Shown: positions 25,101 through 35,420, counted from the stretch's first letter. The stretch: 64,000 nucleotides of DNA from Hepsetus odoe (GCA_017165825.1 CM029367.1:25814506-25878505); one strand, 5' to 3'. Notes: generated by a model not told the origin, from the letters alone. Translations and numbers: made by a program.

Positions 25101-28100
25101 CACGATGATTTTCCTTTAGTCCAGATACTCACCGTTCACACGTGTTGTGTTACGTGGGGTTTGTTTGGGTGGAGGAGCAGAGGGCTGTTTATTACCACCC
25201 TTAGGCAACTTTTTACCCACTGTCTTGCCATCCTTCCGGCCCCCTGGAGCAGCAGCCCCACCTGAGGGCTTGGTAGATGTGGGCTGTTGTTTTTTAACTG
25301 TAGTCTTCTGAGCCATGCTGGCCTGTGGGCTGCTTGTGTTTTCTTTCTTTTCGACTGTAGCACAGAGGGGAGCACAGTGCTCTAATGCATAAGCAACCAC
25401 AAACGAGCAGAGTCGCAAACAAGCACACAGACAGATTTAGAGCTTGGGGAGGCAGATCAAAAACAAATAACATTTAAGTTTCAAGAGGGAACCTTATCAT
25501 ATGCAAGCGACCTTCCTGCTAGTCTGCTGCCAAATGCTACCAAGAGCCTAAAGGGGTCTGTCTGTCCAAAGAGATCTGGACAACAGCCCAAAGCAAATGA
25601 ACGGAAAACACTCTCCACCCTCTCTGACTTGATAAAACCTCCTAACAGGGCTACAAGCTAATAGCCACCAGTTTACATGATGTCATTTTCAAAGCACTAA
25701 TTAGTGGCTTCTTGCATTCACTTGGATCTTCAGTAAAGTTCTCCAAAGTTCTCGTACATTTCTCTTCTAAAAATTAAAGTCATTCAAAAGATAAAAGCAA
25801 AAATATAACACGAGGTTAACACTGAGTATGGAAGTGTTATTAGTAACGTGTAGCCAAATATATTTTAAATCTATTTTAATTCATGAAGATAAATTTATGA
25901 TAAAAGAGTTTAGCAATTGCTGAGAGCCAACAAAAGTTATTTTTGATGCACAGAAAACCAGAAGGACCAGAAAAATGCAGGATCTATACATTATTTATTG
26001 TATTTACAGGGACAGTCACCCTGGAGCAATTCGAGGACTTGCTCGGGGACCCAGCGGTAGTAGTGTTAGAGGTGGGATTGGTACCTGGTACCTCTTGGTC
26101 CATAGGTCTGTAGCAAGTGTCCTACCAATAGACCACCACTGCTCATATTGTAAAATTGTTTAAAAAATGGTGCGCATGTGCACACCATGCACTGCTTCAG
26201 CTGCAAAACTTAAGCTTTCAAGAAAATATATTACCTTCTGTATTCCTGGCATCTGTAGCTTGGTCTGCCTTCTCCTCAGTGGGTGTGTCTGGGGACTCAA
26301 TGTCCACTTTCACCTCTTCTGTAACTCTACTTGGGACCGCATGTCCATTCAAAGTCTCTGTGTTCACTGCATCCTCTAAATAGGAACAAAGAAAAACAGT
26401 GTTACTCTAGCCTACATTACAGAAATAATTATACTGTCAATTTTGTTACAAAACTCAATTCAAGCCATTTGGAATCAATTAATTTTGGCTTAATCATGAT
26501 GAAATAATTACGGTGTGACTGACAGCTGACAAATGTTCTAAAAGTAAATTAAAATGATTCAAATCAGAGGTCAAATGAAAGACTTTCATGTAAATGTGAC
26601 TTGATTTTAACTGACCGAAAGCAGCATTTAAGAGACACAATGGCCTTCTAAACCCTTTTGCTTTCATTATTAGGGATATGAGAACATAATGCTTTACACA
26701 ATCATGGAAGTTCTTAGCTAAATTTTCATTTTCAGTCTAAATCAGCCACATGAATTCATTCTCTGTTCTCTGTTCTACATGTTATAAAAAAGGAGAAATG
26801 TGCAGAGGGGGACTGCTGGATACACACCAGGCAACACAAGGAATACATTTAATCTGCTTGCATAATCATAACACATTAACGATATCACATCAATTATATT
26901 TATGTCCACTTAAAACGTCACCTTGATCCGGAATGAGGACACCTTTCCTGATGAGTTCCTCACGCGTCTGCCTGGTGGAAATCTTCCTCTCCAGCACTGG
27001 AAGGGCAGATGGAAGAAAGTCGTTAATTACTGTATAGAAGCTGCCGTACGGCCTTGGCCTTGATTGGCGTGGGCGATTCATTTTAATTACAGGCAGTCAG
27101 AGGCCGTGACGCACTATATTTTATGATTCATATAAATTGTAGTTCCTACACAGATTTATGTAATCAACACCGGACTGCCAGATTTGCCCAGATAACATGG
27201 ATAAAGTTCTGCTTTGCAAAGCTGAGGTTTATAGCATTGAGATAAAACAGCTGATTAGATATACAAACAGACTGAAGATGACAGAGAAGCAAAAATTCTG
27301 AAGCGGAAAAGTAACATAGAAGGCACAAACATGCAAAGAGAAGTGATTGAAACAGTATCTCCAGACATTGTCACTGAGGAGATACAGGCAAATGTCTACC
27401 TTTGGAGAGGTCCTGGAACTTATCACTGGTTCTTTTCTTACGCCACTTCCAGGGTTTGAAGATTTTTCCGAGAGAGGACAGCTTCCCTTTCCCTTTCAGC
27501 TGAGAGGAGCCTCCGACTACTACATCACAGTTGGCCAGAGAAGATTTTTCCAGTCCCTCCACTGCAAACGAAAAAACCCAGAGATAAATAAATGCACAGA
27601 ACTTGGAGCAGATGCAGAAAACTGAATTCATATTCTGAACTAAATAAAAGAAATTGCTTTTGAATGTAGCTGATGGTTTTGACAGACAATAATATAATTC
27701 AAATGGTAAAAGCAACTGGTCTCTCAGTTATTGGAATAAACTACTACAGCTCACACAGATTATCAGTTGATTTGGACCAATAATCCTTAGAATTGGACAG
27801 AAATCTATCAGGAATCAGTTTATGATGGTCTGATCTAGTTTTGAAGCTTTTAAAAATGAACTTAAGTTAAATGTGTTACATTTTCCAAATCCAAGAACAA
27901 GTTACAATTTCTGCATTTAAACCATTTTTTGTATTACTATCTGTACCAGCATCATCAGATGGAGAAATATCAGATATCAGCCCACACATCCCACATGATT
28001 ACATACCTATTTACAATTAAAACACAAAAACCTGATTGCACTTATCTGAATTGAGTAATTTTTAGACTTACTGTCATCATTTAGATTTTAAAGCCAGATA

Positions 28101-31100
28101 GTGTCCCAATAACCAGCCTCAGAACAATGTGTGCTCTAATCAGTTTGCTTGAAAAAATGAACAAAACTAAAGAAAACAAGGAACACGTTCACTGAGCTGC
28201 AATGTTTAACTTGATGCTGCAGCACATTTAAAAGCATCTGCTGCTAATGGTGTCCGTATGTGCGGCTGCACAAGTTTTTGGCTTAATGTTCTCACATGTA
28301 AGCTTGACGAGTTACACATCCTAACTGCTTGTTTTGATTAGGGAGCCTATCTCAGCGCTTAAAGTGCAAAAAGTAGAGAAACACCCTGCACAGCTCGCCA
28401 GTCCGTTGAAGGGCAGACACATCAACAAACGCACTCACACACACACACACACACACTCTTAATTTAGTATCAAGTCATCTTACATGTCATTATGAAAACA
28501 CAGCACAACACACAGGGACACACAGCCTCTGCATTTCACCCATACATGCAGCAGGGGCCAGCTACTAAAAGCGCCAAGGGAGCAGTGATGGGGACAGTAC
28601 CTTGCTCAAAGGAACCACAGGGCAACAAACTGGTCTGGGATTCAAACCCACAACCTTCTGATCCACAACCTTCCGATCCTGGGGCCAACTTCCTAAACTC
28701 TAGGCCACCACTGCCCCCACCCATACACCACGTGCAGAAGAGGGCAGCCATATCCAAAGCCTGGGGATCAGTGCTGGGGATGGTACCTTGCTAAATGGTA
28801 CCTCAGGGCAACTTACTGGTCCAAGATTTGAACCCACAACCTTCCAATTCTGGTGTGGAATCCCTAAAGAGTAGGCCACCGCTGTACCCTTGAGCAAGAT
28901 ACTGTCCCTTGTTGTGGGCCTTCTGTGATCTGCGATCACATCAACCAAGGCCTCTCCCAACTGACTTGCAAAACTCTTACAATTTTTACAATACTCTTGC
29001 AATTTCCAAAGTTGCAGAATCTGCACTATGATCCCAGAGAACATGACCAAATGCGGGTTAAAAGCTCCTGCAAACACAGGATGAAAAGTAGAAAAGCACT
29101 TAAACATTCACTTCCAGGATCCAGGTACCCCTATCTCCCTTCCAAAACCATCCCTGCTTTGTATCACTTTCTCAGTATATGATCTGCTACGTGTTAAGTG
29201 ACACGTTGATGAAAGAAGCAAGCCAACAGCCCACATCTAGTTTTCTGTTTTAAGAATAGCTGCAGCCTTTTGACAATGACAATGTAAAATTTATAGTGCT
29301 TTTAATAAGAGTTTCTTCTATTTTTCACTTCTTCAGCCAAAAAACAAAAAATGAAAGAAAAAAAAAAGAGTTTTTACAGAAAGCCAGAATAGCAGACAGT
29401 TTTAGTTCAGTCAGGAATTACAGAGACCATTTTGAGAAAAACCAAATGCTTTCTCAAAATATAATCTGCCATGTGGTGGCTGATCCAACCTTTATTATTG
29501 TTAAAGACGGTCCATTGCATGACTGAAAAACAGAATTGCCTCAATTTTCTTGGATCCTTTGATCAAGCATCTGGAGTAATGGTTAGTTGACCTGTCTTCC
29601 CAACATCTTCCAGAATTATTGCGATAATTCTCATGATTGTGGTTCGAAAATCACTTACAAAGCCCCTCATGGGAGCATTACAAACCCTTAACCCATTGCT
29701 TGCTATTATCTTTTATTTAATAATAAGGACTTCATTCTGCAAAGATGAGACTGAACACTGTTAAAATCCTGTGGTTCTCTGCGTTTTTTGGTTGGAAACA
29801 AAATATTGGAAAAAAGGCACATTAGCACCCTTCTTCTTTTTTAACTAATTATAGATTAGAATGAATTCAAAAACAACTGAATTAAGGAGAAACCAAAGAA
29901 TCACATGGCATATAGAAGAGAATGAAAGAATAATTTGCCTAATATCGGCCCCTAAATAAAACAATGTGTGTAAATACGTTACTATTTACATTTTGTATAT
30001 AGCATATACTAATTTACTAATATATATACTACATACTATTTCAATCAATACATTAACAATTTATGAATTTTTCAAAATACACAGCTCACCACAATGAATC
30101 TTACTGTTATGATCACATATAATTTGCACAGTTAATATAATTCAGACTGCACTCTTTGGACAACTGGCCTGTTAATGCAGATTACTGTCTAGCTCAGATT
30201 TCTTAAGGCAGTACTGTAGCTGGGACTGTACCACACTATCATGTATAATTGCACTTTATGTAGTTTGTGCCTTTTGACCTATAGTGTGTGGTTCTGCAAC
30301 CACGGGGCCATGTGTGTATGGTGGTGGCGGTCTAGTGGGAGGGTACTTGTCTATGGACCTATAGCTCAAGAGGTCCCAGGTTCAAATCCCACCTCTGGCA
30401 CTATCATCACTGGGTCCCTGAGCAAGACCCTTAACCCTGAGTGGCTCCAGGGGGACTGTCCCTGTAATCAGGAAATGTAAGTCGCTCTGGATAAGAGCGT
30501 CTGCTAAATGCCGTAAATGTAAATGTGTATGTTGAACTGAGATCCTCACGAGAGGTAGTTTTATTCCCACATTTTTCATTAATTGTATTAATCCAGTGTA
30601 TATTATATAGCATAACACAAATAATTAGGGCTAATTATGTTCCCATTGGAACATCTAACGATACCTACAATGTATCGTGAGAAAGAATATAATGCATGCT
30701 TGTAGTTCCACAGGACTGGAATTCCACTATGTGACTATGGATATTATTTACACATCTGTGAGAAAGGCTCCAACATCAGGCCTACTGCTTTCACTGCAGT
30801 GACAGTTAATTAGTGATCACATGTCATAAGAACACCGTGGCCAGCATCACCACTTTTCAGCATTGGCTCCAGACTGGCAGAATGTGTGTCCCCTGACCAC
30901 CTCCCCACAAAGTCCTGTGATTTAATTCGTCTGTCAACAGTACGCCTCTGATTGGAGTTAAATTAAATTGATGTGAACGGTGCCTGGAAGCTGAACTCAG
31001 AAGGTCGAGTCCATTTGAGACAAATGGTGGTCACTGGGTCAGCACTGGGCAAACATCAATCATCTCAAGGGGCACAGATGAAGAGTAATTGCTGATGCTA

Positions 31101-34100
31101 AATTAAACTGGAGCTGTATTTCTGCATTTGGCATTATCCCAAGACAAATCCAAAGGAGAGATGTTTTAAACCCACCTATCCAATACCCACAGAGTCTGGA
31201 AAATGTGAAAGGTTTTGCGGTTCAACAACTATATCTGTTAAAATAGAAGCCTTCTGATGGTAGGATTGCTTGGAAATGTCTATTTGAAAAAAAGCAGCAC
31301 AAGAAGCACCATAAAGAATCGCCATTTGCAAAAAAGAGAGAAAATAGAAACCTAATAACCAAACTCTATAAGAGACAAGGCTGGGAGATCTCAGCTGAAA
31401 GATTTTTCAGCCTGCCGTTCGTATCAGTACTCATGGCAATGTGTTTCTTATTAGATTAGTCATACTATTGGCTTGCATCACTTGCTAAAAATAGAGAGAG
31501 TGAGCGGCTGTGGGTAGAGGTGAGGAACAGAAACAATTTCTGAAAAGAAACTTTGTGTTAGGTGTCTTTTAAACAACAGCTTTAAATACAAATTGTGTCA
31601 TTTACTTATATAGGACATTTATGACTTCTGGAAAGTCCTTGTAGGGGAAAATCTATAGGTCTTTTGGTGCACAAGACCATCTTACTCACTTTCTCAACTC
31701 ATGCTATGACATCAAACTATACCTCAACACTGTGAAATGAAGTGTTTCAAGCCAAGCCAATGACCAAAGAAGTTGAGGGGTGGTTTGTTTTTCTTTATAC
31801 TGTACTTCCATCTTCAGTCTCAAAGTTTCAATTCCTGGTATTGAGACAGTGGAAACAACAGGGCCATTTCAGCATGCTCTGTCTTCATTTAGTGACCGGA
31901 AAGAAGCAGCCGTGTTTGTAATTGACAGTAATGACCATTACTGTTAAATGATAAGAATACCAGGGCAACATCCTGCTAGAGAGAAATCATGATCTAATCA
32001 ATATCACTCAAGCTCATTATGATCTTTACAACTTTTAAACTTCAGCCTGATTCAGAACTGCAACTGATCTGCGATCATTTCTGACATGAGCATTCAAAAA
32101 AACTCTTTAAAACGTTGTGGTAGAGGCTAGGACGAGGAAGGATTAAGATCTTTACAGATTTACTTAAGTCTTATATAAGTCTTACAGTCTTTCTGTAGTC
32201 AATTTTTATACATTTTTGTTTTTTTTTTGTTAATCCTTAATTATGTTTTTCATGATTCTGAGTTATTAATGGTTTACTAGTTGATTATACATTATTTAGG
32301 ATGATGATGCTGCAGATGATATTGATTAATATAATAATGATGGTATTGAAAAAGCTAATAATAATGATGATGTCACTAGTGACAATGATGATAAGGAAGA
32401 TGATTACTATGATGATGATGATGATGAAGGTAATAATGCTGATTGATGATAATGCTGCTGAAGATGAAAATGATGTCGAAGATGATATAGATTCTTAATA
32501 TGATAATCCTGCTGAAGATGATAATGATGCTGATAATAGTGCTGAAGATGATAATGACGCTTGTAATAGTGCTGAAGATGATGATGATGATAATGATGCT
32601 GAAGATGATAATACTGCTGAAAATGATAATGCTGTTGAAGATGATAATGATGCTGATGGTGATAATGCTGCTGATGATTATGCTGCTAAAGAAAATGATG
32701 CTGAAGATAATGCTGCTGAAGGTGATTATGTTAAAGATGATGGTGATGCTGAAGATGATGATGGTGCTGAAGATAATGATGCTGAAGGTGATAATGATAC
32801 TGAAAATGATACTGATGCTGAAGATGATAATGATGCTGAAGGTGATAATGATACTGAAAATGATACTGATGCTGAAGATGATAATGATGCTGAAGATGAT
32901 AATGATGCTGAAGATGATTATGCTGATAATGATGTTGAAGGCAATGCTGCTGAAGATGATAATGCTGCTGAAGATGATAATAATACTGATAGTGATGCTG
33001 AAGATGATAATGATACTGATAAGGCTGCTGAAAATGATAATGATACTGATAATGCTGCTGAAGATGACAATGATGCTAAATATGATAATGATACCGATAA
33101 TGCTGTTGAAGATGATAATGATACTGGTAATGCTGCTGAAAATGATGATGCTGAAGATGATAATGCTTCTGATACTGATAATGCTGCTGAAGATGATGAT
33201 GATACTGATAATGATGCTGAAGATGATAATGCTGCTGATACTGATAATGATGCTGACGATGATAATGATGATGATACTGATAATGCTGCTGAAGATGATG
33301 ATGATACTGATAATGATGCTGAAGATAATAATGTTGCTGATTCTGATAATGCTGCTGAAGATGATAATGATACTGATAATGATAATGGTGCTGAAGATGA
33401 TAATAATACTGATAATGGTGCTGAAGATGATAATAATACTGATAATGATGCTGAAGATGATAATAATACTGATCATGATGCTGAAGATGATAATACTGAT
33501 AATTATGCGGAAGATGGTAATGCTGCTGATACTGATAATGATGCTGAAGATGATAATGTTGCTGATTCTGATAATGCTGCTGAAGATGATAATGATACTG
33601 AAGATGATAATGCTGCTGATACTGATAATGATGATGAAGATGATAATAATACTGAGAATGATGCTGAAGATGATAATGCTGCTGATATTGATAATGATGC
33701 TGAAGATGATAATGATACTGAAGATGATAATGCTGCTGATACTGATAATGATGATGAAGATGTTAATGATACTGATAATGATGATGAAGATGATAATGAT
33801 ACTGATAATGATGCTGAAGATGATAATGAGGCTGATACTGATAATGCTGCTGATACTGATAATGATGCTGAAGATGATAATGATACTGAAGATGATAATG
33901 CTGCTGATACTGATAATGATGATGATGTTAATGATACTGATGATGAAGATGATAATGCTGCTAATAATGATGCCGATACTGATAATGCTGCTGATACTGA
34001 TAATGATGCTGATACTGATAATGATGCTGAAGATGATAATGCTACTGATAATGATAATACTGATGATACTGATAATGCTGCTGATACTGATAATGATGCT

Positions 34101-35147
34101 GAAGATGATAATGATACTGAAGATGATAATGATGCTGAAGATGATAATGCTGCTGATACTGAAAATGCTGCTGATACTGATAATGATGCTGAAGATGATA
34201 ATGATACTGAAGATGATAATGCTGCTGATACTGATAATGATGATGAAGATGTTAATGATACTGATAATGATGATGAAGATGATAATGCTGCTAATGATGC
34301 TGATACTGATAATGCTGCTGATACTAATGATGCTGATACTGATAATGATGCTGAAGATGATAATGATGCTGATACTGATAATGATGCTGATACTGATAAT
34401 GATGCTGAAGATGATAATGATACTGATAATGATGCTGAAGATGATAATGCTGCTGATACTGATAATGATGCTGATACTGATAATGATGCTGAAGATGATA
34501 ATGCTACTGATACTGATAATGCTGCTGATACTGATAATGATGCTGAAGATGATAATGCTACTGATACTGATAATGATGCTGAAGATGATAATGATACTGA
34601 TAATGATGCTGAAGATGATAATGCTGCTGATACTGATAATGCTGCTGATACTGATAATGATGCTGAAGATGATAATGATACTGAAGATGATAATGATGCT
34701 GATACTGATAATGCTGCTGATACTGATAATGCTGCTGATACTGATGCCTATAAAAGCTCCTGGCTGCGCTGATAAGCTCATCAATAGAAGAATCCATTCA
34801 GCGCCGTACATAGACAGCCAGCAAAACACGCCGCAGGGCTGGTGTCGTGCTCTAGACTACACTTTAACACCGCGGGTCTTTTTGTGTCTACAAAAGTTAG
34901 TACAACTTCTACATAAACGCCCGCCGCCGTTCTCCACTGAATCCCTTGGGCGCCTTGAAGAGACCGAGAAGAGTGGAAAGCGTGTCTCCGTGACGGTTTA
35001 CTGCTCGAGAAAGTTTCAGAAGGGCTTCTCCTCGCTCTTCACGGAAGGGTTTCCAGAGCAGACGAGCAGTAAGCGGACGACAGGACGAGCGACCGTGTCC
35101 GGAGACTCACCGCTGCTCCTCCGAGTGGAGACTGATGTCTGACCCAT
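13163..35147 (-). CDS. phactr2: Phosphatase and actin regulator 2, 13 coding exons
   Basis: Thirteen exons, each with GT donor and AG acceptor, join without frame breaks into 1773 nt (590 residues plus stop); human PHACTR2 is a little over 600. Phactr proteins bind G-actin through RPEL motifs and protein phosphatase 1 through their C-terminus, shuttle between nucleus and cytoplasm, and control actin and motility. The protein starts MGQTSVST. A basic motif KPWKWRKKR (about 50-58) is a likely nuclear localisation signal. An N-terminal RPEL lies at 67-91, a Pro/Lys-rich region at 139-212, an acidic run KDEEEEDEEDEY near 409-420, and three RPEL motifs at about 427-455, 471-493 and 506-533. The tail ends RFHRP, the family's PP1-contact end. 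Assignment to PHACTR2 rather than paralogues rests on the MGQTSVST start, the NDSDSDGP block and the neighbour sf3b5. Confidence 0.93.
13349..13398. repeat. (TA)n and (GA)n microsatellites beside exon 12
   Basis: A TA tract at about 13349-13363 and a GA tract at about 13378-13397 lie immediately downstream of the exon 12 donor, in the last intron. Confidence 0.9.
13407..13483 (-). CDS. phactr2: phactr2 coding exon 12
   Basis: The 77-nt exon begins after CTGACAG and ends ACCAG before GTAAGT. It encodes AAIRKELNEFKSKEMEVHEE and on to SRQFT, the helical PP1-binding part of the C-terminus. Confidence 0.95.
13884..14690 (-). mobile_element. RTE-type LINE fragment: end of reverse transcriptase and 3' tail
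   Basis: On the minus strand, pieces of the RT domain are readable. From about 14661 downward come the catalytic-box peptide FADDIVICSESREQ and LERWRSALERRGMKVSRSKT. From 14331 come GKVYRTVVRPAMLYELETVA and LGVTRMDRIRNEYIRGTAQV. Frameshifts and stops separate them, so the copy is dead. The left end (near 13884-13940) is the GC-richer 3' tail with the complement of a CGACC-like block. It lies in the intron between phactr2 exons 11 and 12, in the same orientation as the gene. Confidence 0.85.
15051..15188 (-). CDS. phactr2: phactr2 coding exon 11
   Basis: The 138-nt exon (46 codons, phase 0 at both ends) encodes LSVRPTVAELVARRILRFNE and continues to RLTPADK. It holds the end of the third C-terminal RPEL motif and the start of the PP1-binding region. 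Confidence 0.96.
15200..16410. other. Intron 10 of phactr2, no features recognised
   Basis: AT-rich intron sequence without SINE, LINE or transposon copies that I can recognise. Short frames here are spurious. Confidence 0.5.
16420..16481 (-). CDS. phactr2: phactr2 coding exon 10
   Basis: The 62-nt exon has acceptor CACTGCAG and donor GTAAGA. It encodes QKNEEEEHEAKQEIKRRLSR plus K, the linker before RPEL3 and its first basic residues. Out-phase is 0. Confidence 0.94.
17026..17205 (-). repeat. tRNA-derived SINE (family A), diverged
   Basis: Recognisable TTACAGCATTTAACAGACGC tail and GGTGGGATTCGATCC box-B complement, with a damaged head. It lies in phactr2 intron 9. Confidence 0.8.
17759..17814 (-). 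CDS. phactr2: phactr2 coding exon 9
   Basis: The 56-nt exon encodes RRLSQRPTTEELEQRNILK, the second C-terminal RPEL motif. The key Arg-Pro and Glu-Leu pairs are intact. Confidence 0.95.
18739..18895 (-). CDS. phactr2: phactr2 coding exon 8
   Basis: The 157-nt exon has acceptor TCCACAG and donor GTGAGG. It encodes ASKIRRRDTLAIKLGNRPSK, then KELEEKNIL and LRQQIGCKLVR. It carries the first C-terminal RPEL motif and the linker to the second. Confidence 0.96.
18900..20170. other. Intron 7 of phactr2, low-complexity AT and GA tracts
   Basis: A GA-rich stretch lies at about 18985-19050 and A/T-rich runs (AAATAAATAAA type) at about 19290-19385. No mobile element was recognised. Confidence 0.5.
20180..20343 (-). 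CDS. phactr2: phactr2 coding exon 7 (acidic region)
   Basis: The 164-nt exon encodes QANDSDSDGPVLYKDEEEEDand a further EEDEY run. The NDSDSDGP(V/I)LY block followed by an acidic run precedes the RPEL cluster in PHACTR2, which supports the paralogue call. Confidence 0.95.
21339..21804 (-). CDS. phactr2: phactr2 coding exon 6 (large, low complexity)
   Basis: The 466-nt exon, the largest of the gene, encodes a Ser/Glu/Pro-rich region predicted to be disordered (begins AKTANPKKTVGASK and ends AADRDQK after joining). Phase 1 in and 2 out fit the flanking exons exactly. This part is poorly conserved in the family, so the ends rest on splice signals and phase. Confidence 0.88.
22027..22396. mobile_element. 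Short internally deleted Tc1-like element
   Basis: Inverted ends (left CACTGATAAGCCATAGCATT, right the inverse of CACTGATCAGCTGTAACAT) are flanked by TA on both sides. The interior keeps a scrap of the transposase 5' part (around 22150-22260), so it derives from an autonomous Tc1 copy. At about 370 bp it is MITE-like. It lies in phactr2 intron 5. Confidence 0.75.
22400..25125. other. Rest of phactr2 intron 5, no genes recognised
   Basis: AT-rich intron with a TA tract at about 23058-23075. Short frames on both strands match nothing I know. No SINE copies are seen here. Confidence 0.45.
25133..25354 (-). CDS. phactr2: phactr2 coding exon 5 (Lys/Pro-rich)
   Basis: The 222-nt exon encodes VEKKENTSSP at its start, then GGRKDGKTVGKKLPKGGNKQ and PSAPPPKQTPRNTTRVN at its end. 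Basic and proline-rich, probably disordered. The PPPK.T.RNTTR block is a family landmark. Confidence 0.93.
26003..26145 (-). repeat. tRNA-derived SINE (family A), tail lost
   Basis: It keeps the TTACAGGGACAGTCACCCTG body and the GGTGGGATTGGTACC box-B region with the head, but lacks the GCATTTAGCAGACGC tail. It lies in phactr2 intron 4. Confidence 0.8.
26235..26375 (-). CDS. phactr2: phactr2 coding exon 4
   Basis: The 141-nt exon (phase 1 to phase 1) encodes EDAVNTETLNGHAVPSRVTE and continues to ARNTE. An NGH motif after the N-terminal RPEL is also found in other PHACTR2 proteins. Confidence 0.9.
26922..26996 (-). CDS. phactr2: phactr2 coding exon 3 (N-terminal RPEL)
   Basis: The 75-nt exon encodes LERKISTRQTREELIRKGVL then IPDQ. 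This is the first RPEL actin-binding motif, residues 67-91. After GVL, the family usually has Lys-Glu-Leu-Pro-Asp; here it is Ile-Pro-Asp, two residues shorter. Confidence 0.95.
27400..27561 (-). CDS. phactr2: phactr2 coding exon 2 (basic motif)
   Basis: The 162-nt exon encodes EGLEKSSLANCDVVVGGSSQ then the basic block GKIFKPWKWRKKRTSDKFQD. The basic block is the family's nuclear localisation and actin-competing region. It accepts a phase-1 first exon, so either proposed first exon (35111-35147 or 43636-43648) can join it in frame. Confidence 0.96.
28370..28460 (-). repeat. Family C SINE fragment with CA tract
   Basis: AAACACCCTGCACAGCTCGC and CAGTCCGTTGAAGGGCAGAC followed by a (CA)n tract match the corresponding part of the inverted family C copy at 50205-50270. 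Confidence 0.55.
28526..28719 (-). repeat. tRNA-derived SINE (family B), first of a tandem pair
   Basis: Tail-side block CCTCTGCATTTCACCCATAC on the left. Near the right end is the box-B complement GGGATTCAAACC. The CAACCTTC-GATCC segment is duplicated internally (about 28650-28678). Confidence 0.8.
28720..28890 (-). repeat. tRNA-derived SINE (family B), second of a tandem pair
   Basis: Begins CCATACACCACGTGCAG, directly abutting the previous copy in the same orientation. Contains GGTACCTTGCTAAATGGTAC, TTTGAACCCACAACC and the GGCCACCGCTG head complement. Confidence 0.75.
30324..30525 (+). repeat. tRNA-derived SINE (family A), sole plus-strand copy
   Basis: It shows the full layout in the forward direction. 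Head GGTGGCGGTCTAGTGGGAGG (box A region) comes first, then AGGTTCAAATCCC (box B), ACTGGGTCCCTGAGCAAGAC, and the tail CTCTGGATAAGAGCGTCTGC with TAAATGTAAATG. All other family A copies in the window are on the minus strand. Confidence 0.92.
32300..34744. repeat. Giant triplet-periodic repeat (GAT/AAT/GCT/GAA/ACT)
   Basis: About 2.45 kb are built almost only from the triplets GAT, AAT, GCT, GAA and ACT. Larger units can be seen, such as GATGCTGAAGATGATAAT (18 nt) and GATACTGATAAT (12 nt), often with GCTGCT between. The left 200 bp is degenerate; from about 33800 to 34744 the pattern is most regular. The triplet phase appears unbroken from about 32376 to the right end. It lies in phactr2 intron 1, about 370 bp from coding exon 1. 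In the phactr2 transcript it would appear as an AUC/AUU/AGC-type RNA. Confidence 0.95.
35111..35147 (-). CDS. phactr2: phactr2 coding exon 1
   Basis: The 37-nt coding part reads MGQTSVSTRRSS plus one base, then donor GTGAGT. MGQTSVST is the known start of a PHACTR2 isoform. The ATG has G at -3 and G at +4. It joins in frame to exon 2 to give Val-Glu-Gly-Leu-Glu-Lys. Confidence 0.9.
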
Positions 35148-35420
35148 GACTGTCCGCCTGCTACGCTGAAAGGCGTTCACTCCCCGGACAACTCCGGCCA
35201 CCAGCTCCACTCATTCCTGCTCCGGCTCTTCAGTAAAGCTGCTCCATGTTTCGTAGGCTCGTAAAAAAAAAAAAAAAAAAAGAACTCTAGCCCGACTTCT
35301 TCATTCCGAAATGCCTGTCATTCCTTTCTACACACTGCATACAGGCTGGGAGAGGTCGCAGGGAGGAAGTTGCCTGGCTCCTCCTTTCTTCAGCCCCTCA
35401 ACCCAGAGCTGCTAGCTTTC
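35148..35420 (-). promoter_or_regulatory. Likely promoter and 5' UTR of phactr2
   Basis: The sequence around exon 1 (about 34800-35250) is clearly richer in G+C and CpG than its surroundings, as expected of a CpG-type promoter. No TATA box is obvious. A run of 20 A (T on the minus strand) sits at 35262-35281. The transcription start cannot be placed. Confidence 0.5.

Larger units (their letters stand above)
27562..35110 (-). other. phactr2 intron 1 (7.5 kb)
   Basis: This intron contains three SINE copies (28526-28890 pair, 30324-30525) and the giant triplet repeat (32300-34744). A CA tract lies at about 28434-28455. Apart from these I see no coding or RNA features. Confidence 0.7.

Noticed and set aside
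32300..34744. CRISPR array or bacterial repeat
   Set aside because: There are no constant repeats with unique spacers, and the DNA is from a vertebrate.
32376..34829. 817-codon open frame on the minus strand (Ile/Ser-rich)
   Set aside because: It is the same repeat read on the other strand. It lacks stops only because the triplets GAT, AAT, GCT, GAA and ACT give none in this frame.
32500..35142. 880-codon open frame on the plus strand
   Set aside because: Over 80% of it is the triplet repeat read as Met/Ile/Leu/Lys, and its end runs antisense through the phactr2 promoter and first exon. No domain or splice pattern supports a protein.
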